From NCBI GenBank assembly GCA_020635285.1, contig JACKAB010000044.1, positions 558,001-622,000 of the forward strand: a stretch of 64,000 bases of DNA. The letters are read 5' to 3'. Made by a program: the position numbers and the translations under genes. The notes below the pieces were generated by a model that saw only the letters and a program-made list of their open reading frames with translations, did no database searches and had not been told where the DNA came from. The DNA is from Ignavibacteriales bacterium. Lineage in GTDB: Bacteria; Bacteroidota; Ignavibacteria; Ignavibacteriales; Melioribacteraceae. Shown here in pieces: positions 30,201-40,703 of this stretch (position 1 is its first letter; each line of letters opens with the position of its first letter).

Positions 30201-30359
30201 GGTTTAGCAGCGGGTATTCATTCAGAGTTTTGGGATGGACGAAATGAGAACGGAGAACTAGTTTCGAGTGGAATTTATATTTACAAGTTCCGTGCAATTT
30301 CACAAGACGGTGACGCAAAAGTGTTTGAGAAATCGAACAAGTTAATGTTATTAAAATAA
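27211..30359 (+). CDS. Subtilisin-type S8 peptidase with beta-helix, helical repeats and sorting domain; signal peptide one base out of frame
   Basis: The main frame (27348-30359, 1003 aa) lacks a signal, but an ATG at 27211 with GGAG encodes a good one (IIRLFIIYLLLQFLTIGNIFG). Its frame stops at 27330, one base out of phase, at an A-rich run; the main frame is open upstream of 27348 (ENEIWYKK). The catalytic triad is complete: Asp in AVTDNGADYDHPD, His in VAHGTNCAG, Ser in FHGTSAAAPHVAALAG, with oxyanion Asn in VVASGN. PbH1-like parallel beta-helix repeats follow (about 430-690), then TPR-like helices, then NYPNPFNPSTTISYSIP and the FlgD-like end. Secreted surface protease. Confidence 0.85.
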
Positions 30360-30369
30360 ATTAGCTAAT

Positions 30370-30403
30370 GCGACAAAAATGTTGCAACGTTTGGCGCTTT
30401 TTT
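30370..30403 (+). terminator. Rho-independent terminator
   Basis: GCGACAAA pairs with TTTGGCGC (one mismatch) around an inner GTTG/CAAC hairpin, followed by T6. It is about 10 bases after the peptidase stop. Confidence 0.7.
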
Positions 30404-30999
30404 GTTTAAATTAAGAAAAATCTATTCCATATGAATGATTAAAGATATTTTAATTTGTATAAGAAAATGAAACTGACCCAAGAGAAAAAATTAGAAGTAT
30501 TAGAATATTTTATTCAACCGGTTTATTTTATAGTACTGGTGAGGAGGGGAAGACCAATAAAAAACAGAAGGAGAATAGATTTGGTAATCAAGTAAAAGAA
30601 ATTTACAACAGTAACTTTATTAAGTGAACATTATTAAGTGATTTTTTTGTGCAATTTGGAAGAAATTAATAAACAATATACAAGTTATGCAGTGAATGGT
30701 TTAAGCGTTTTTTAAAACGAATAATAATCAAAATAAAAATTCGTAGTTCTACTGATTCCAATTAAATAATTAAACTATAGTTTTGTCTGAGGTACAAGGA
30801 TTCCATGTGAATGATGTGGCGAAGCTGTAAATAATCTAGAATACGGTCAACATTTATTCTCTTTGTATAGGTTACAATATTATTGATTGGAATATTGAAG
30901 TATCAGATGAAATGAACATGCAAGTGATCAAGTAAAGTTAAGAGAAGATAGTAAATTGAACTGAAATATTACTTATAAACATAAGATGTCAATAATAAA
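30404..30999. other. Gene-free spacer before the defence island
   Basis: About 600 bases. It holds a single half-element site TCGTAGTTCTACTGA at 30741, like the right end of the dispersed repeat, and a 42-codon frame from 30468 with no recognisable family. No gene can be supported. Confidence 0.5.
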
Positions 31000-31935
31000 A
31001 TGGGAAAACAAAAAATGAAAATTAAGGCAAGTAGCGCTTTATTTATTAAATTAGGTCCAAAAGGAAGTTGGGAAAAAAAATGTATAGAAGAAGAAAATAC
31101 TATTAGACTTGGTTTCCATAACCCACATCATGAAGATTGTTTAAGAAGTAATTGGGAAAAAGTTGAAGAATATTGGAGTAAACACAAAAAAACCAAAGGG
31201 AAGATCACTGAAACGGTAAGTCAAATTAAATATTTTTATGAAAGTCCAGAGGATACAATTTGGATTACATTTTATAATAGAAAATTATATTGGTGTTTTG
31301 CTGAAAAAAAAGTTAACATACTTGAAGATGAATCAAGAGTAAGAAAAGTAATAGGAAAATGGAGCTCAGAAGATATTGCCGGTAATCCACTTAACATAGA
31401 AAATTTAAGTGGGAAATTAACTAAAGTTCAAGGTTTCAGAGGAACAATTTGCACCGTAAATGAATTTGATTATTTGCTAAAAAAAATAAATAATAGCAAA
31501 CTGCCAAATATTTTGGCAGCAGAAAATGCTTTGATAAATCTTAAAGAAAAGATAAAACCTTTAATTCAATCCTTAACTTGGAAAGATTTTGAATTGCTTG
31601 TAGATTTAATTTTTACTGCCGCCGGTTGGCAGAGAATAAGTGTTATAGGGAAATCTGAAAAAGATATTGATATTGAATTAATTTCACCCGTAAACAATAA
31701 AAAATCGTTTGTTCAAATAAAATCACAATCGACATTTCAAGAATTTACTAAATACAAAATGAGATTTGAAAATATGAATCAATATGATGAATTGTATTTT
31801 GTTGTTCATACTCCAGATCAACAATTAGAAAATTATCAAAAAGAAAAAAATATTGAAGTAATTACAGTAAATAGAATTTCGGAATTAATAATTAATTCTG
31901 GTTTAGTAAGTTGGTTGATTAAAAAATCATCATAA
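31000..31935 (+). CDS. Mrr-like restriction endonuclease
   Basis: 311 aa. The N-terminal ~150 residues (SALFIKLGPKGSWEKKCIEEENTIRLGFHNP...) form an unassigned domain seen with some restriction enzymes. The C-terminal part is a PD-(D/E)xK Mrr_cat domain: LTWKDFELLVDLIFTAAGWQR, KDIDIELISP and FVQIKSQS carry the Glu, Asp and Q-x-K residues. It would cut DNA, possibly modified DNA as type IV enzymes do. It opens the defence island; the next two genes (32072, 32577) follow on the same strand and may belong with it. The start could also be the ATG at 31015. Confidence 0.75.
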   Translation: MGKQKMKIKASSALFIKLGPKGSWEKKCIEEENTIRLGFHNPHHEDCLRSNWEKVEEYWSKHKKTKGKITETVSQIKYFYESPEDTIWITFYNRKLYWCFAEKKVNILEDESRVRKVIGKWSSEDIAGNPLNIENLSGKLTKVQGFRGTICTVNEFDYLLKKINNSKLPNILAAENALINLKEKIKPLIQSLTWKDFELLVDLIFTAAGWQRISVIGKSEKDIDIELISPVNNKKSFVQIKSQSTFQEFTKYKMRFENMNQYDELYFVVHTPDQQLENYQKEKNIEVITVNRISELIINSGLVSWLIKKSS

Positions 31936-32071
31936 GCATACTAAATGACTTGTAGCAGAACAAAAAAGTAAAAAATTAATCAACTAATTCTTCATAGAAA
32001 CTAATTACAATTTCATTCCTGCATTATACTATAAGATATAATTATTATAAAAATTTCTAAGGAAAATAATT

Positions 32072-32574
32072 ATGGATGATTTCGTGGCAATGAACATTCA
32101 AAGGGCTGCCATTCAAACAATTGAAAGTCTCTATATTATTGTTACTTCAAAAAATATTGAAACAATAAAGGCATGTACAAATTTCTATTGACAGTAATTC
32201 CAACGCTTAGAAAAGGTAAAAACTCTAATGGTTATGAAAACTGTATTAACCTAGCTCGAATTCAATTTAAAACCATGTATCCGGCTAGTGAATTACAAGA
32301 ATATCAACTTTCAGCTATTTCAAATCCTGAGAAATTTGAAATAAATAATTTTTATTGTAATTCTTTGGTTCATGCAGCAAAAAGTTATTATAATAAGCAA
32401 AATGAAGATATTAACAAATTAAAAAAAGAAAATGCTAAAATAAAAAGAAAAGAAAAAACCATAGAAACTTTAATAATTATTCAAGGTGAACTGAATGTTA
32501 AGTGTGCAACAACACCAAACTATTCAACTGCAAAATCCGAATTGGATGAATTAATTTCCAACTTGAGAATTTAG
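32072..32574 (+). pseudogene. Unrecognised small helical protein, one frameshift
   Basis: An ATG at 32072 after AAGGAAAA starts MDDFVAMNIQRAAIQTIESL and stops at 32170. The adjoining frame, open as 32173-32574, continues with IPTLRKGKNSNGYENCINLARIQF; one missing A at ATAAAGGC near 32165 would join them into ~167 aa. The C-terminal half has a Lys/Glu-rich coiled coil. No family recognised. It ends 2 bases before the GHKL gene, so the two are surely co-translated and it may be that protein's partner. Confidence 0.55.
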
Positions 32575-32576
32575 TT

Positions 32577-33998
32577 ATGAAAAAGTTTGATTTAAATATT
32601 GAAAAAATTTTAGAGAATTGGGAAACATATCACGGTATTAGAGAAATAATATCAAATGCGCTAGATGAGCAAAAGTTGACTAAAACTGAAGAGATAAAAA
32701 TATTTAAAGATGAAAATAATTTTTGGCATATAAGGGATTATGGCAGAGGAATTACAATTGAACATTTTTCACAAAATGAAAATGAGGAAAAACTTAATGC
32801 TGATGGAATTATTGGAAAATTTGGGATTGGATTAAAGGATGCTTTAGCAACTTTCGATAGAAAAAACATAAATGTTAAAATAATATCTAGGCATGGTGAG
32901 TTTACAATTGGGAAAGCTATAAAGGTTGGATTTGATGACATTAGTACTTTGCATATTTATTTTAGCGAAACAGATGATAAAAATTTTATTGGAACAGATT
33001 TTATTATATCCAATTTAAGTGATACTGAAATGGAAAAAGCGAAAGATATGTTTCTTGATTTTTCTGGTGAAACTGAGATTGAAAAATGTTCATATGGAAA
33101 TGTATTAAATAAAAAAAATACTTTTGGAAGAATTTATATTAACGGTGTAAAAGTTAATGTAGAAGAAAATTTTCTTTTTAGTTATAATATTACAAATCTT
33201 AATTCATCAATAAATAAAGCTTTAAATAGAGAAAGAACAAATGTTGGAAGAGCTGCTTATTCAAGTACAATAAAATCAATTCTTTTGAACTGCAAAGGAC
33301 ATGATATTGCGACGAAACTTATAAATGATTTTAAGAATTATTCATACGGGTCATTTCACGATGAGCTAAACTGGATAGATGTTCAAGAGCATGCAGTTAA
33401 AATTATGAATAATAATGAAAAAGTTGTTTTTGTTACTTCTGATGAAATAGCTTCGTCACCTGATCTAATTGATGAAGTAAAAAGTAGCGGTTACACAATG
33501 GTTAATATACCGACAAATCTAAAGTTGAAGATTCAAGGTCAAACCGATGTAGAAGGAAATGTTATACTTGAATTTAATCAATTTAAAACTGAACGTAATG
33601 AAAATTTTGAATTTAAATTTGTTTCTATAGAGAAACTTAACAAAACTGAGAAAGAAAATTTCAAGTTAATTAATCATATTATATCTTTAGTTGGAAATCC
33701 TACTAAAAATTTAAAGAAAATTTACGTTTCTGAAACAATGCAGAGAGATGATTATAATTTCCGACCATCGGAAGGATTATTTCAAGCAAGTGAACAAAGA
33801 ATAATAATTAAAAGAAGCATTTTATCAAATAGAAAACGATTCATTGCAGTTTTATTACATGAAATCGCTCATGTAAAAAGTGGGGCATCTGATGCTACAA
33901 GAGCATTTGAAGATGAACTTACAAGCTATTTAGGAATTATTGGTATTAAAGCATTAGATAATAAAAAAGGTTTTTGGGCATCGATTTTAAAGAAGTAA
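32577..33998 (+). CDS. GHKL ATPase fused to a C-terminal HExxH metalloprotease-like domain
   Basis: 473 aa. GHKL (Hsp90/histidine-kinase fold) ATP site: N-box REIISNALDE (Glu23, Asn27), G1 box RDYGRGIT (Asp54), and lid/G2 GIIGKFGIGLKDAL (about 78-90). The middle part is unassigned. The end has LLHEIAHVKSGASDATRAFEDELTSYLG: HExxH at about 428-432 with a downstream Glu as a possible third zinc ligand. An ATP-driven conformational switch joined to a zincin suggests a sensor that activates proteolysis (inference). All key residues look intact. Neighbours (Mrr endonuclease, small coupled protein, Avs) suggest antiphage defence. I know of no named system with this make-up. Confidence 0.75.
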   Translation: MKKFDLNIEKILENWETYHGIREIISNALDEQKLTKTEEIKIFKDENNFWHIRDYGRGITIEHFSQNENEEKLNADGIIGKFGIGLKDALATFDRKNINVKIISRHGEFTIGKAIKVGFDDISTLHIYFSETDDKNFIGTDFIISNLSDTEMEKAKDMFLDFSGETEIEKCSYGNVLNKKNTFGRIYINGVKVNVEENFLFSYNITNLNSSINKALNRERTNVGRAAYSSTIKSILLNCKGHDIATKLINDFKNYSYGSFHDELNWIDVQEHAVKIMNNNEKVVFVTSDEIASSPDLIDEVKSSGYTMVNIPTNLKLKIQGQTDVEGNVILEFNQFKTERNENFEFKFVSIEKLNKTEKENFKLINHIISLVGNPTKNLKKIYVSETMQRDDYNFRPSEGLFQASEQRIIIKRSILSNRKRFIAVLLHEIAHVKSGASDATRAFEDELTSYLGIIGIKALDNKKGFWASILKK

Positions 33999-34053
33999 TT
34001 AATAATAAATTAAATTCCGCATGAGCTATAAAGTAATTAAAATAGGAGAAATT

Positions 34054-34260
34054 ATGGCAAAGTACGATCGAAATAGTGGAAAACCATGGACCAATTCTGA
34101 GATTTCAAAAATACGTGATCTAGCAAAACAAAATACTCCAACTAGGGTCATTGGATTGAAATTGGGTAGAACAGAAAATGCTGTAAGGAATAAAGCAAGT
34201 GAAAATAATATATCACTTAAACCAACAAATCAATCTCCTTATAATAGGAAGAAGAAATAA
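34054..34260 (+). CDS. Small SANT/Myb-like DNA-binding protein
   Basis: 68 aa. The ATG at 34054 is chosen because TAGGAG stands 6 bases before it; the frame is open further up but without a good site. PWTNSEISKIRDLAKQNTPTRVIGLKLGRTENAVRNKASENNIS is a SANT/homeodomain-like helix-turn-helix, and the basic tail SPYNRKKK is typical of a widespread small bacterial family. Role unknown; likely a DNA-binding accessory or regulator. Confidence 0.75.
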   Translation: MAKYDRNSGKPWTNSEISKIRDLAKQNTPTRVIGLKLGRTENAVRNKASENNISLKPTNQSPYNRKKK

Positions 34261-34415
34261 TTTTAGAAACAACAAAAATTGTTTCTTAAACGAATTTTAA
34301 AAAAAATAAAAATTAGAAAAGAGCAAGAAATATTTTTATACTAGTTATTATTTTATTTCTCTTTCAAGGTTAACAAATTATCAGGCACTGATATATTAAA
34401 TAATAAATTTTTCTA

Positions 34416-37400
34416 ATGAAAGTAAATATTCAAAATGATCCTATTAGAGACTCTAGAACGGGAGACGAATTCCACTATAGATGGGCAGCAAGACGCTGTC
34501 TCAATATGATCTATCCTAAATCAAAAGTTGTTAAATTATTTATTGAAGGATCAGATGAGCCAAATTCACCAGGAGAATTAGTAATAGATGTGTCAGAATA
34601 TTTAGGTGAAAAAGATAACATTCAGAAAATTAAATATTATCAACTAAAACACACTTCAGTAAGAAAAAACAAACCTATTTATCTAAGTGAATTAAAAAAA
34701 ACTATTTCGGGATTTGCAAATAGGTACCGAGATGTAAATAAGTTAAAGCAAAAGATTAAACCAATCCATTTTTATTTAATTACAAATAGACCAATTTCAA
34801 ATGCGTTAAAAAGTAAGATTGAATTATTAGTAAACCATAAAAAAATTGATGACCGAACAAAAACAACTTTAGAGTCGTACACAAAGCTAAAGGGAGAAAA
34901 ATTAATTAATTTTTTCAAATTGTTTATAATAGTTGACAATGAAGTGGGGTATAGAGAACAAGAATATGAATTAAGAAGAGAATTATCTTATCTGTATGCA
35001 GGCAAAATTGAGAGCAGTGATATTGAAAATATTATTGGGCTAGTAAGAAGAAAAGTAATGTCTGAAGAAAAAGATAAGAATGAAAAAGGAAGAATATCAA
35101 AAGCTGAAGTACTTCAATGCATTAGTAAGGTTGAAAGTGAAAATATACTATTTCCTGCACCACCAGAATACGAGAGTTTTGAAAAAGTTTTTATTAGAGA
35201 ACAACATGAAGAATTACTTGAAAAAATAATTATTAATGATGGACCTATAATATTAGAAGCTGAAGCAGGAGTTGGAAAATCTGTTATTGCAAATCAGTTA
35301 GCGAAAACACTTCCAAATGATTCTTTAGGAGTAGTGTTTGACTGTTTTGGTGGAGGTAAATATGCTAGACTTAGTCAAACTCGGCACAAACACACAGAAG
35401 GACTTGTTCAAATATCTAATGAAATTGCTAAATTTCAACTGTGTGCTCCTTTAATTGGTAATAGTGCGGATCCAAAGCAATTACTTCAACATTTTAATAG
35501 AAGGTTAGAGAGCGCAATCACAATTTTAAAGACAAAAAATGCTAATGCAAATTTAATAATATTTATTGATGCTGCAGATAATTCGGTTATGGCAGCGGAT
35601 AATTTTGGGGATCGTAGTTTTGTTTTAGACCTTTTAGAAGAAGAATATCCAAATGGCTGCAAAATTGTTATTCTTTGTCGTCCCGAAAGAACTAAACTTC
35701 TACATCCCAGAGAAAATATTATAAAGCTTTATCTTGATCCATTTTCTGAAAAAGAAACAGAAAAACACTTACGACATATATATCCCAACGTTAGTGATAA
35801 TGATGTTAAAGAATTTCACAAACTAACGAGCAATGGAAATCCAAGAGTTCAGGCAAATGTTTTGAGGTTCGGTAAATCTTTTAAGGATGTTTTAATCCAT
35901 TTGGGACCAACTGGACAAACTGTTCAAGATCAAATAGAAAATTTACTGTCAACAGCAATCAATACTATAAAAAAACAGAGGCCTACCAAATATCAAAAAG
36001 AAGTTGATACAATATGTACGGGTTTAGCAACATTACCACCGTTTATTCCTATAGAGGTACTTGCGCAAACAGCAAAAGTTGATATTAATACAGTTAAGAG
36101 TTTCTTAAATGAAATGGGAAGATCATTTTTAATTGCTGATAATGATGCAATACAGTTTAGAGATGAACCTACTGAAACTTGGTTTAGAGAAAAGTTCATT
36201 GCTAAAAAATCTGATATTGTTTCATATATAGAGATACTGAAGCCTTTTGCTAAAAAATCTATTTATGTTGCAGAAACATTACCGTTTTTGTTATTGCAAG
36301 CCGGCAAATATGATGAATTAATTAGTCTAGCACTAAATAATAAGTATCTTCCAGAAAATAGTCCAATTGATAAGCGGAATATAAAAGTTTTTAGGTTACA
36401 GTTTGCATTTAAGGCTGCTTTAAAAAAGAAAAAATATACCGACGCAGTTAAACTTGCAATGCTTGCTGGAGAAGAATTTGCTGGAGACCAAAGACAACTT
36501 AATTTACTTCAAAAAAATATAGATTTAATTCAATCTTTGCAAAGTGAACAAAGAGTCCAAGAATTAGCTTTCAAAGGTGTATTTCATAGCGAATGGAAGG
36601 GATCAAAAAATCTTTATTCAGCATCTCTATTTTCAACTGTAAAAAAATTTGAAAGTGAAGCAAGATCATATTTAAGAGCCGCTTATGAATGGATGTTTTT
36701 GGATTTAGGAAAAGGGAAAGATGAAACTGAGAATCACTATACTAGGAATAGTTTTGAAGATGATTTTGTTGAGTTCGCATATACACATTATAATCTGGAC
36801 GGTATAAAGTCTTCAGTTAACTTTTTAACCAGAATAAAGCCGGATGAGACAGTATTTAAAGTAACGAGCAAATTTGTTAGACGTTTAATTGATCATGGAA
36901 ATCTTAAAAATGTATCAGAAATATTAAATGCTGATGTTATCACGCCACATATAGTACTAGCAACTATTAAAGAGTCGCTGGATGCTGGTTTAATATTAAG
37001 TTCTAACAAAATAGATAAGCTTCTGACAAAATTCGGTAATAAAAAGAATAGAATAAATATACATGGAGATTTCAATGAAAACCTATCTCTATCAGCAATT
37101 CTTTCTTTTTTAGAAATTTGTTTTGTTAATCAAAAACCTAAAGAAAAAATTTTAAGAGTTCTTAAGCACTATTCATCTATTAGAACAAAAAGATTATTTA
37201 AAGGAGAATTTTTTGAAAAAAATGAACGTAAATATTATCTAAGGACAGTTGCACTTATAACTATTCTTGAAAATAAATATCAACCTAAGGTTGATTCATT
37301 ATTATCTAAAGAATTTACTACAAAAAAGAAAAAAGATTATGATCTTGAAAATAAGATAAAAGAATTTGAACAAGTAGTAAATATATTACTTCCTTGGTAT

Positions 37401-40400
37401 ATCTTAAGACTAAAAGTAGTTGTTGGAAATATTCAGAACCTAAGAGAAGAGCTAATTAGTACAAAAAGAAAATCTGAGGAAATTCTAATTCATAGATGGA
37501 GGGAGAATGATTCGCTTCAATATGAAATATCTTCTGTTTTTGCAGATATATTATCACTAGCAAAAAACAATTCAAAAACTCAAATCCACTCTATTTATAA
37601 ACAATTTTTTAATCAAGATAAAAAAATCTGGATAGAAGATCATTTCAAGCTTTTACGGAATTCATCAAGACTAAAACATTTGAAAAATATAAGTAGTCTG
37701 GAAGAAACTACTATTAGGAATGTTATTGAAGCTTCTAAGGATGAAGAACCGGAAACAACTGCAAATTGGTATGTTGAAGTAGCAAGAGCCATTTTAAATT
37801 TAGATAAAAATGATTCTGCAATTTATTTCAGTAGAGCTTTAGAAGCTGTTTCTAAATTTGGAGATGAAATTGGACAGAGATGGAAAGCAATATCAGCTTT
37901 AGCTGAGAAAGCAGCGCAAAACAAAGTTTATAATAATCAGTTGTCGTATAGATATATAAGATGCGCCGAACAAGTGGGAGAGTCTGTAGGTAGAGAAAAA
38001 TATTGGGATAGAAATCACGCAATAAAGATTTGTAGTAAACTGGCACCAAGTATAGGACTATCTTCGTTAAGTCGTTGGCGTGATAGAAATATTGGATGGT
38101 TCAATGAACAAATTATTTATCTTGCAAGAGTTCTTGTTGAAGATAATGTAATTTCATTATCTTCCGGATGGGCTTTAACACCATTCTTTCGTGAATATGG
38201 TATAATTGATTTTGCATGTTTTTGCATTGCAAAAAGTTCTTCTCAGAAAATAAAAGAATATATAATAAAATCAGCTATACATCAACTTCAATTAAATGAT
38301 GCTCCCTATAAAGATTGGCTTAAATTAAAAGAAAAAACGAAAAGCAATTCACCAGAATATAGAAAAATATTAGATATTGTTGAATTCTATGAAAATAATC
38401 CAGGAATAACAAATGAAAATGATGATAATGATTATATAATAAAAAAAGATAATCTAAGAACACCTAATTGGAAAATAATTTTTCAAGGTATAGACCTGAC
38501 AATTGGAGAAGGAATTTTAGAAGCACTTGAAAGATTTAATAAATTACCTGATATCTACGCTTACAGAAATAGTTTTTGGATTGAATTAAATAGCCGTATT
38601 CCTGAATATGATATTATAAAGTATTTAAAAACATTAGTTTTAACAGCTGATATAGATGATTATGAAGTAAAATATGCACTAACTAACTTACCTGAACGTT
38701 GGAAGAAAAAAATTAGTTTTCAACACAATTTACCTCAAATTTATAAACTTATTGCAGCAAGGTTTTTTCTTAATTATTCAGTCGAGGAATTTGGAAAACA
38801 GTTTTTCCATGATATTGAAAAAAGAAAAGATTATTCTTCGGATATTTTGGAAGGGATTATTGAAGGTTTTATTAATAATTCAGAAAACTTACAAGCTAAT
38901 TCTTACTTCAGATTTGTAGAAATTGTTAAAGATATAATTTCACATGAAGAGGCAATAAAATTACTTGATTTTGCTTTAGAGAGATTTGAAATACATATTA
39001 ACAAAGAGTTTGCAGATGGTCAATGGTCAAAATGGTTGACACCACCCAATAATATTATTGATGCATATACAGGTTTAATTTGGTCAGCTCTTGGTTCACC
39101 AGTGGCAAAGGTAAGATGGCAGGCAGTGCACTCAGTTCGTAAATTATGTGAAATGAATTGTAGTAAAGAAGTTAGTGCATTAGTTAAATGGATGGATAAA
39201 GAAACACAAGATGCTTTTGGTAATATCAAATTCCCTTTTTATAATCTTCATTCTCGTCTTTATTTGTTAATCGCTTTTTCTAGAGTTTCAATTGATTTAC
39301 CGGAAATATTATTACCACATGCTAATGTTTTTATGAAAATAGCATTAAATGATATTCCTCATGTTTTAATACAAAAGTTTGCTTCAGAGGTAGTCTTAAA
39401 TATTGAAAGTAAATTTCCAAAGACTTTTTCTGATAATGTTTTACATAAACTTAAAGATGTTAATGTGAGTCAATTACCAATTAAGAATAGTAAAGATGTG
39501 GCTAACAGACAATATAATCCTTTTGATTCTGGTGAATCATTTGGTAAAAGAAAATTTTATATTGAAATGGATTTCCCTAAATATTGGTTTAATTCATTAA
39601 GTAGAATATTCGACATCTCAATAAATAAAATTATTGAGCTTGTTGAAAAAGTAATTACAAGTGATTGGAAAATAAAAGATGATGGTAGTTATAAAAGGGA
39701 TCCAAGACATCATTTATGGCGTTACGAAAGAGATGAATTTAATACACGTCATAGTCATGGTAGTTATCCAAGCACTGATAGCTATAGTTTTTATTTATCA
39801 TATCATGCTATGTTTGTTGTTGCCAATTTACTGCTAATAAATTTTCCAATAGTTAAAGAAGATGATATTTACGGTTACAGTTGGGATGAATGGATAAAAA
39901 GACACTCTTTAACAAGAAATGATGGGCGCTGGTTAGCAGATAGAAGAGATCCTGCCCCCTTATATAAAAAGGAATTGGATAAAAATGTAGATCTGGATAA
40001 ATGGCTTAAAAATATTAATGAAAATGATTTTCTTCAGACAATTACTTTTAAAGAAAATAACGAAACTTGGTTTAGAGTATATGGTGAATGGGTAGAAGGT
40101 GATGAATACAGATGGGATGAAGATATTAATATCTCAAGTGCCTTAATTTCTCATGAATATTCACAATCGTTATTAAATGCCTTAAACGCCTACACCAATC
40201 CATATGATGTATATTTATCAAGTAGTAATGAAGATGAATTTTCCCCTTTTGTTATAAATGGTTGGATAGAATATAATTATTTAGAAGATAGATTAGATCA
40301 ATATGATCCATTTGTTAATGGAATAAAATATCACCCTTTGACCATAAAAAAAGAAATTTGTGATAAGTTAGGATTAGATTCAGATAATGAAAAAAGAATT

Positions 40401-40703
40401 TGGTATAGAAAAGACAAAAAAGAAACTGAAATAACTTCTCAAGTTTGGGCTACAAATCCAGTAAGATATGACAAGGGACCACTGAGATATGGACAATGTT
40501 TAAGTATTTCAGTAAACCTTTTGCAAACGTTATGTAGAGAATTTGATTCTGATTTGATATTGTTAATCAAAATAAAAAGGAATAAAAAAGAAGATTATAG
40601 AGCAGGAATTTCAAATGAATATAAACAGCCAAAGCATAAAATCTTTATCTTCTCGAAAAATGGTAAGCTTAGAGACACAGAAAAGTATTATCAGATTAGG
40701 TGA
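34416..40703 (+). CDS. avs3: Avs3-like STAND NTPase with N-terminal Cap4/DUF4297-type nuclease (AVAST type III)
   Basis: 2095 aa, intact. N-terminal nuclease (about 10-200): RDSRTGDEFHYRWAARRCLNMI, then acidic residues in ELVIDVSEYL and YYQLKHTS, the D...QxK pattern of DUF4297/Cap4 endonucleases. STAND NTPase: Walker A ILEAEAGVGKS at about residues 282-290 and Walker B LIIFIDAADNS at about 378. The long C-terminal part is alpha-helical, TPR-like sensor sequence. Avs3 proteins of this layout and size recognise the phage large terminase and then tetramerise and cut DNA (established for the family). A second gene overlaps the 3' end, as in two-gene AVAST III loci. Type assignment rests on architecture only. 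Confidence 0.8.
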   Translation: MKVNIQNDPIRDSRTGDEFHYRWAARRCLNMIYPKSKVVKLFIEGSDEPNSPGELVIDVSEYLGEKDNIQKIKYYQLKHTSVRKNKPIYLSELKKTISGFANRYRDVNKLKQKIKPIHFYLITNRPISNALKSKIELLVNHKKIDDRTKTTLESYTKLKGEKLINFFKLFIIVDNEVGYREQEYELRRELSYLYAGKIESSDIENIIGLVRRKVMSEEKDKNEKGRISKAEVLQCISKVESENILFPAPPEYESFEKVFIREQHEELLEKIIINDGPIILEAEAGVGKSVIANQLAKTLPNDSLGVVFDCFGGGKYARLSQTRHKHTEGLVQISNEIAKFQLCAPLIGNSADPKQLLQHFNRRLESAITILKTKNANANLIIFIDAADNSVMAADNFGDRSFVLDLLEEEYPNGCKIVILCRPERTKLLHPRENIIKLYLDPFSEKETEKHLRHIYPNVSDNDVKEFHKLTSNGNPRVQANVLRFGKSFKDVLIHLGPTGQTVQDQIENLLSTAINTIKKQRPTKYQKEVDTICTGLATLPPFIPIEVLAQTAKVDINTVKSFLNEMGRSFLIADNDAIQFRDEPTETWFREKFIAKKSDIVSYIEILKPFAKKSIYVAETLPFLLLQAGKYDELISLALNNKYLPENSPIDKRNIKVFRLQFAFKAALKKKKYTDAVKLAMLAGEEFAGDQRQLNLLQKNIDLIQSLQSEQRVQELAFKGVFHSEWKGSKNLYSASLFSTVKKFESEARSYLRAAYEWMFLDLGKGKDETENHYTRNSFEDDFVEFAYTHYNLDGIKSSVNFLTRIKPDETVFKVTSKFVRRLIDHGNLKNVSEILNADVITPHIVLATIKESLDAGLILSSNKIDKLLTKFGNKKNRINIHGDFNENLSLSAILSFLEICFVNQKPKEKILRVLKHYSSIRTKRLFKGEFFEKNERKYYLRTVALITILENKYQPKVDSLLSKEFTTKKKKDYDLENKIKEFEQVVNILLPWYILRLKVVVGNIQNLREELISTKRKSEEILIHRWRENDSLQYEISSVFADILSLAKNNSKTQIHSIYKQFFNQDKKIWIEDHFKLLRNSSRLKHLKNISSLEETTIRNVIEASKDEEPETTANWYVEVARAILNLDKNDSAIYFSRALEAVSKFGDEIGQRWKAISALAEKAAQNKVYNNQLSYRYIRCAEQVGESVGREKYWDRNHAIKICSKLAPSIGLSSLSRWRDRNIGWFNEQIIYLARVLVEDNVISLSSGWALTPFFREYGIIDFACFCIAKSSSQKIKEYIIKSAIHQLQLNDAPYKDWLKLKEKTKSNSPEYRKILDIVEFYENNPGITNENDDNDYIIKKDNLRTPNWKIIFQGIDLTIGEGILEALERFNKLPDIYAYRNSFWIELNSRIPEYDIIKYLKTLVLTADIDDYEVKYALTNLPERWKKKISFQHNLPQIYKLIAARFFLNYSVEEFGKQFFHDIEKRKDYSSDILEGIIEGFINNSENLQANSYFRFVEIVKDIISHEEAIKLLDFALERFEIHINKEFADGQWSKWLTPPNNIIDAYTGLIWSALGSPVAKVRWQAVHSVRKLCEMNCSKEVSALVKWMDKETQDAFGNIKFPFYNLHSRLYLLIAFSRVSIDLPEILLPHANVFMKIALNDIPHVLIQKFASEVVLNIESKFPKTFSDNVLHKLKDVNVSQLPIKNSKDVANRQYNPFDSGESFGKRKFYIEMDFPKYWFNSLSRIFDISINKIIELVEKVITSDWKIKDDGSYKRDPRHHLWRYERDEFNTRHSHGSYPSTDSYSFYLSYHAMFVVANLLLINFPIVKEDDIYGYSWDEWIKRHSLTRNDGRWLADRRDPAPLYKKELDKNVDLDKWLKNINENDFLQTITFKENNETWFRVYGEWVEGDEYRWDEDINISSALISHEYSQSLLNALNAYTNPYDVYLSSSNEDEFSPFVINGWIEYNYLEDRLDQYDPFVNGIKYHPLTIKKEICDKLGLDSDNEKRIWYRKDKKETEITSQVWATNPVRYDKGPLRYGQCLSISVNLLQTLCREFDSDLILLIKIKRNKKEDYRAGISNEYKQPKHKIFIFSKNGKLRDTEKYYQIR

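Noticed and set aside
34021..34053. Upstream start of the SANT-like protein
   Set aside because: The extra residues are not typical of the family and a better ribosome site stands before 34054.
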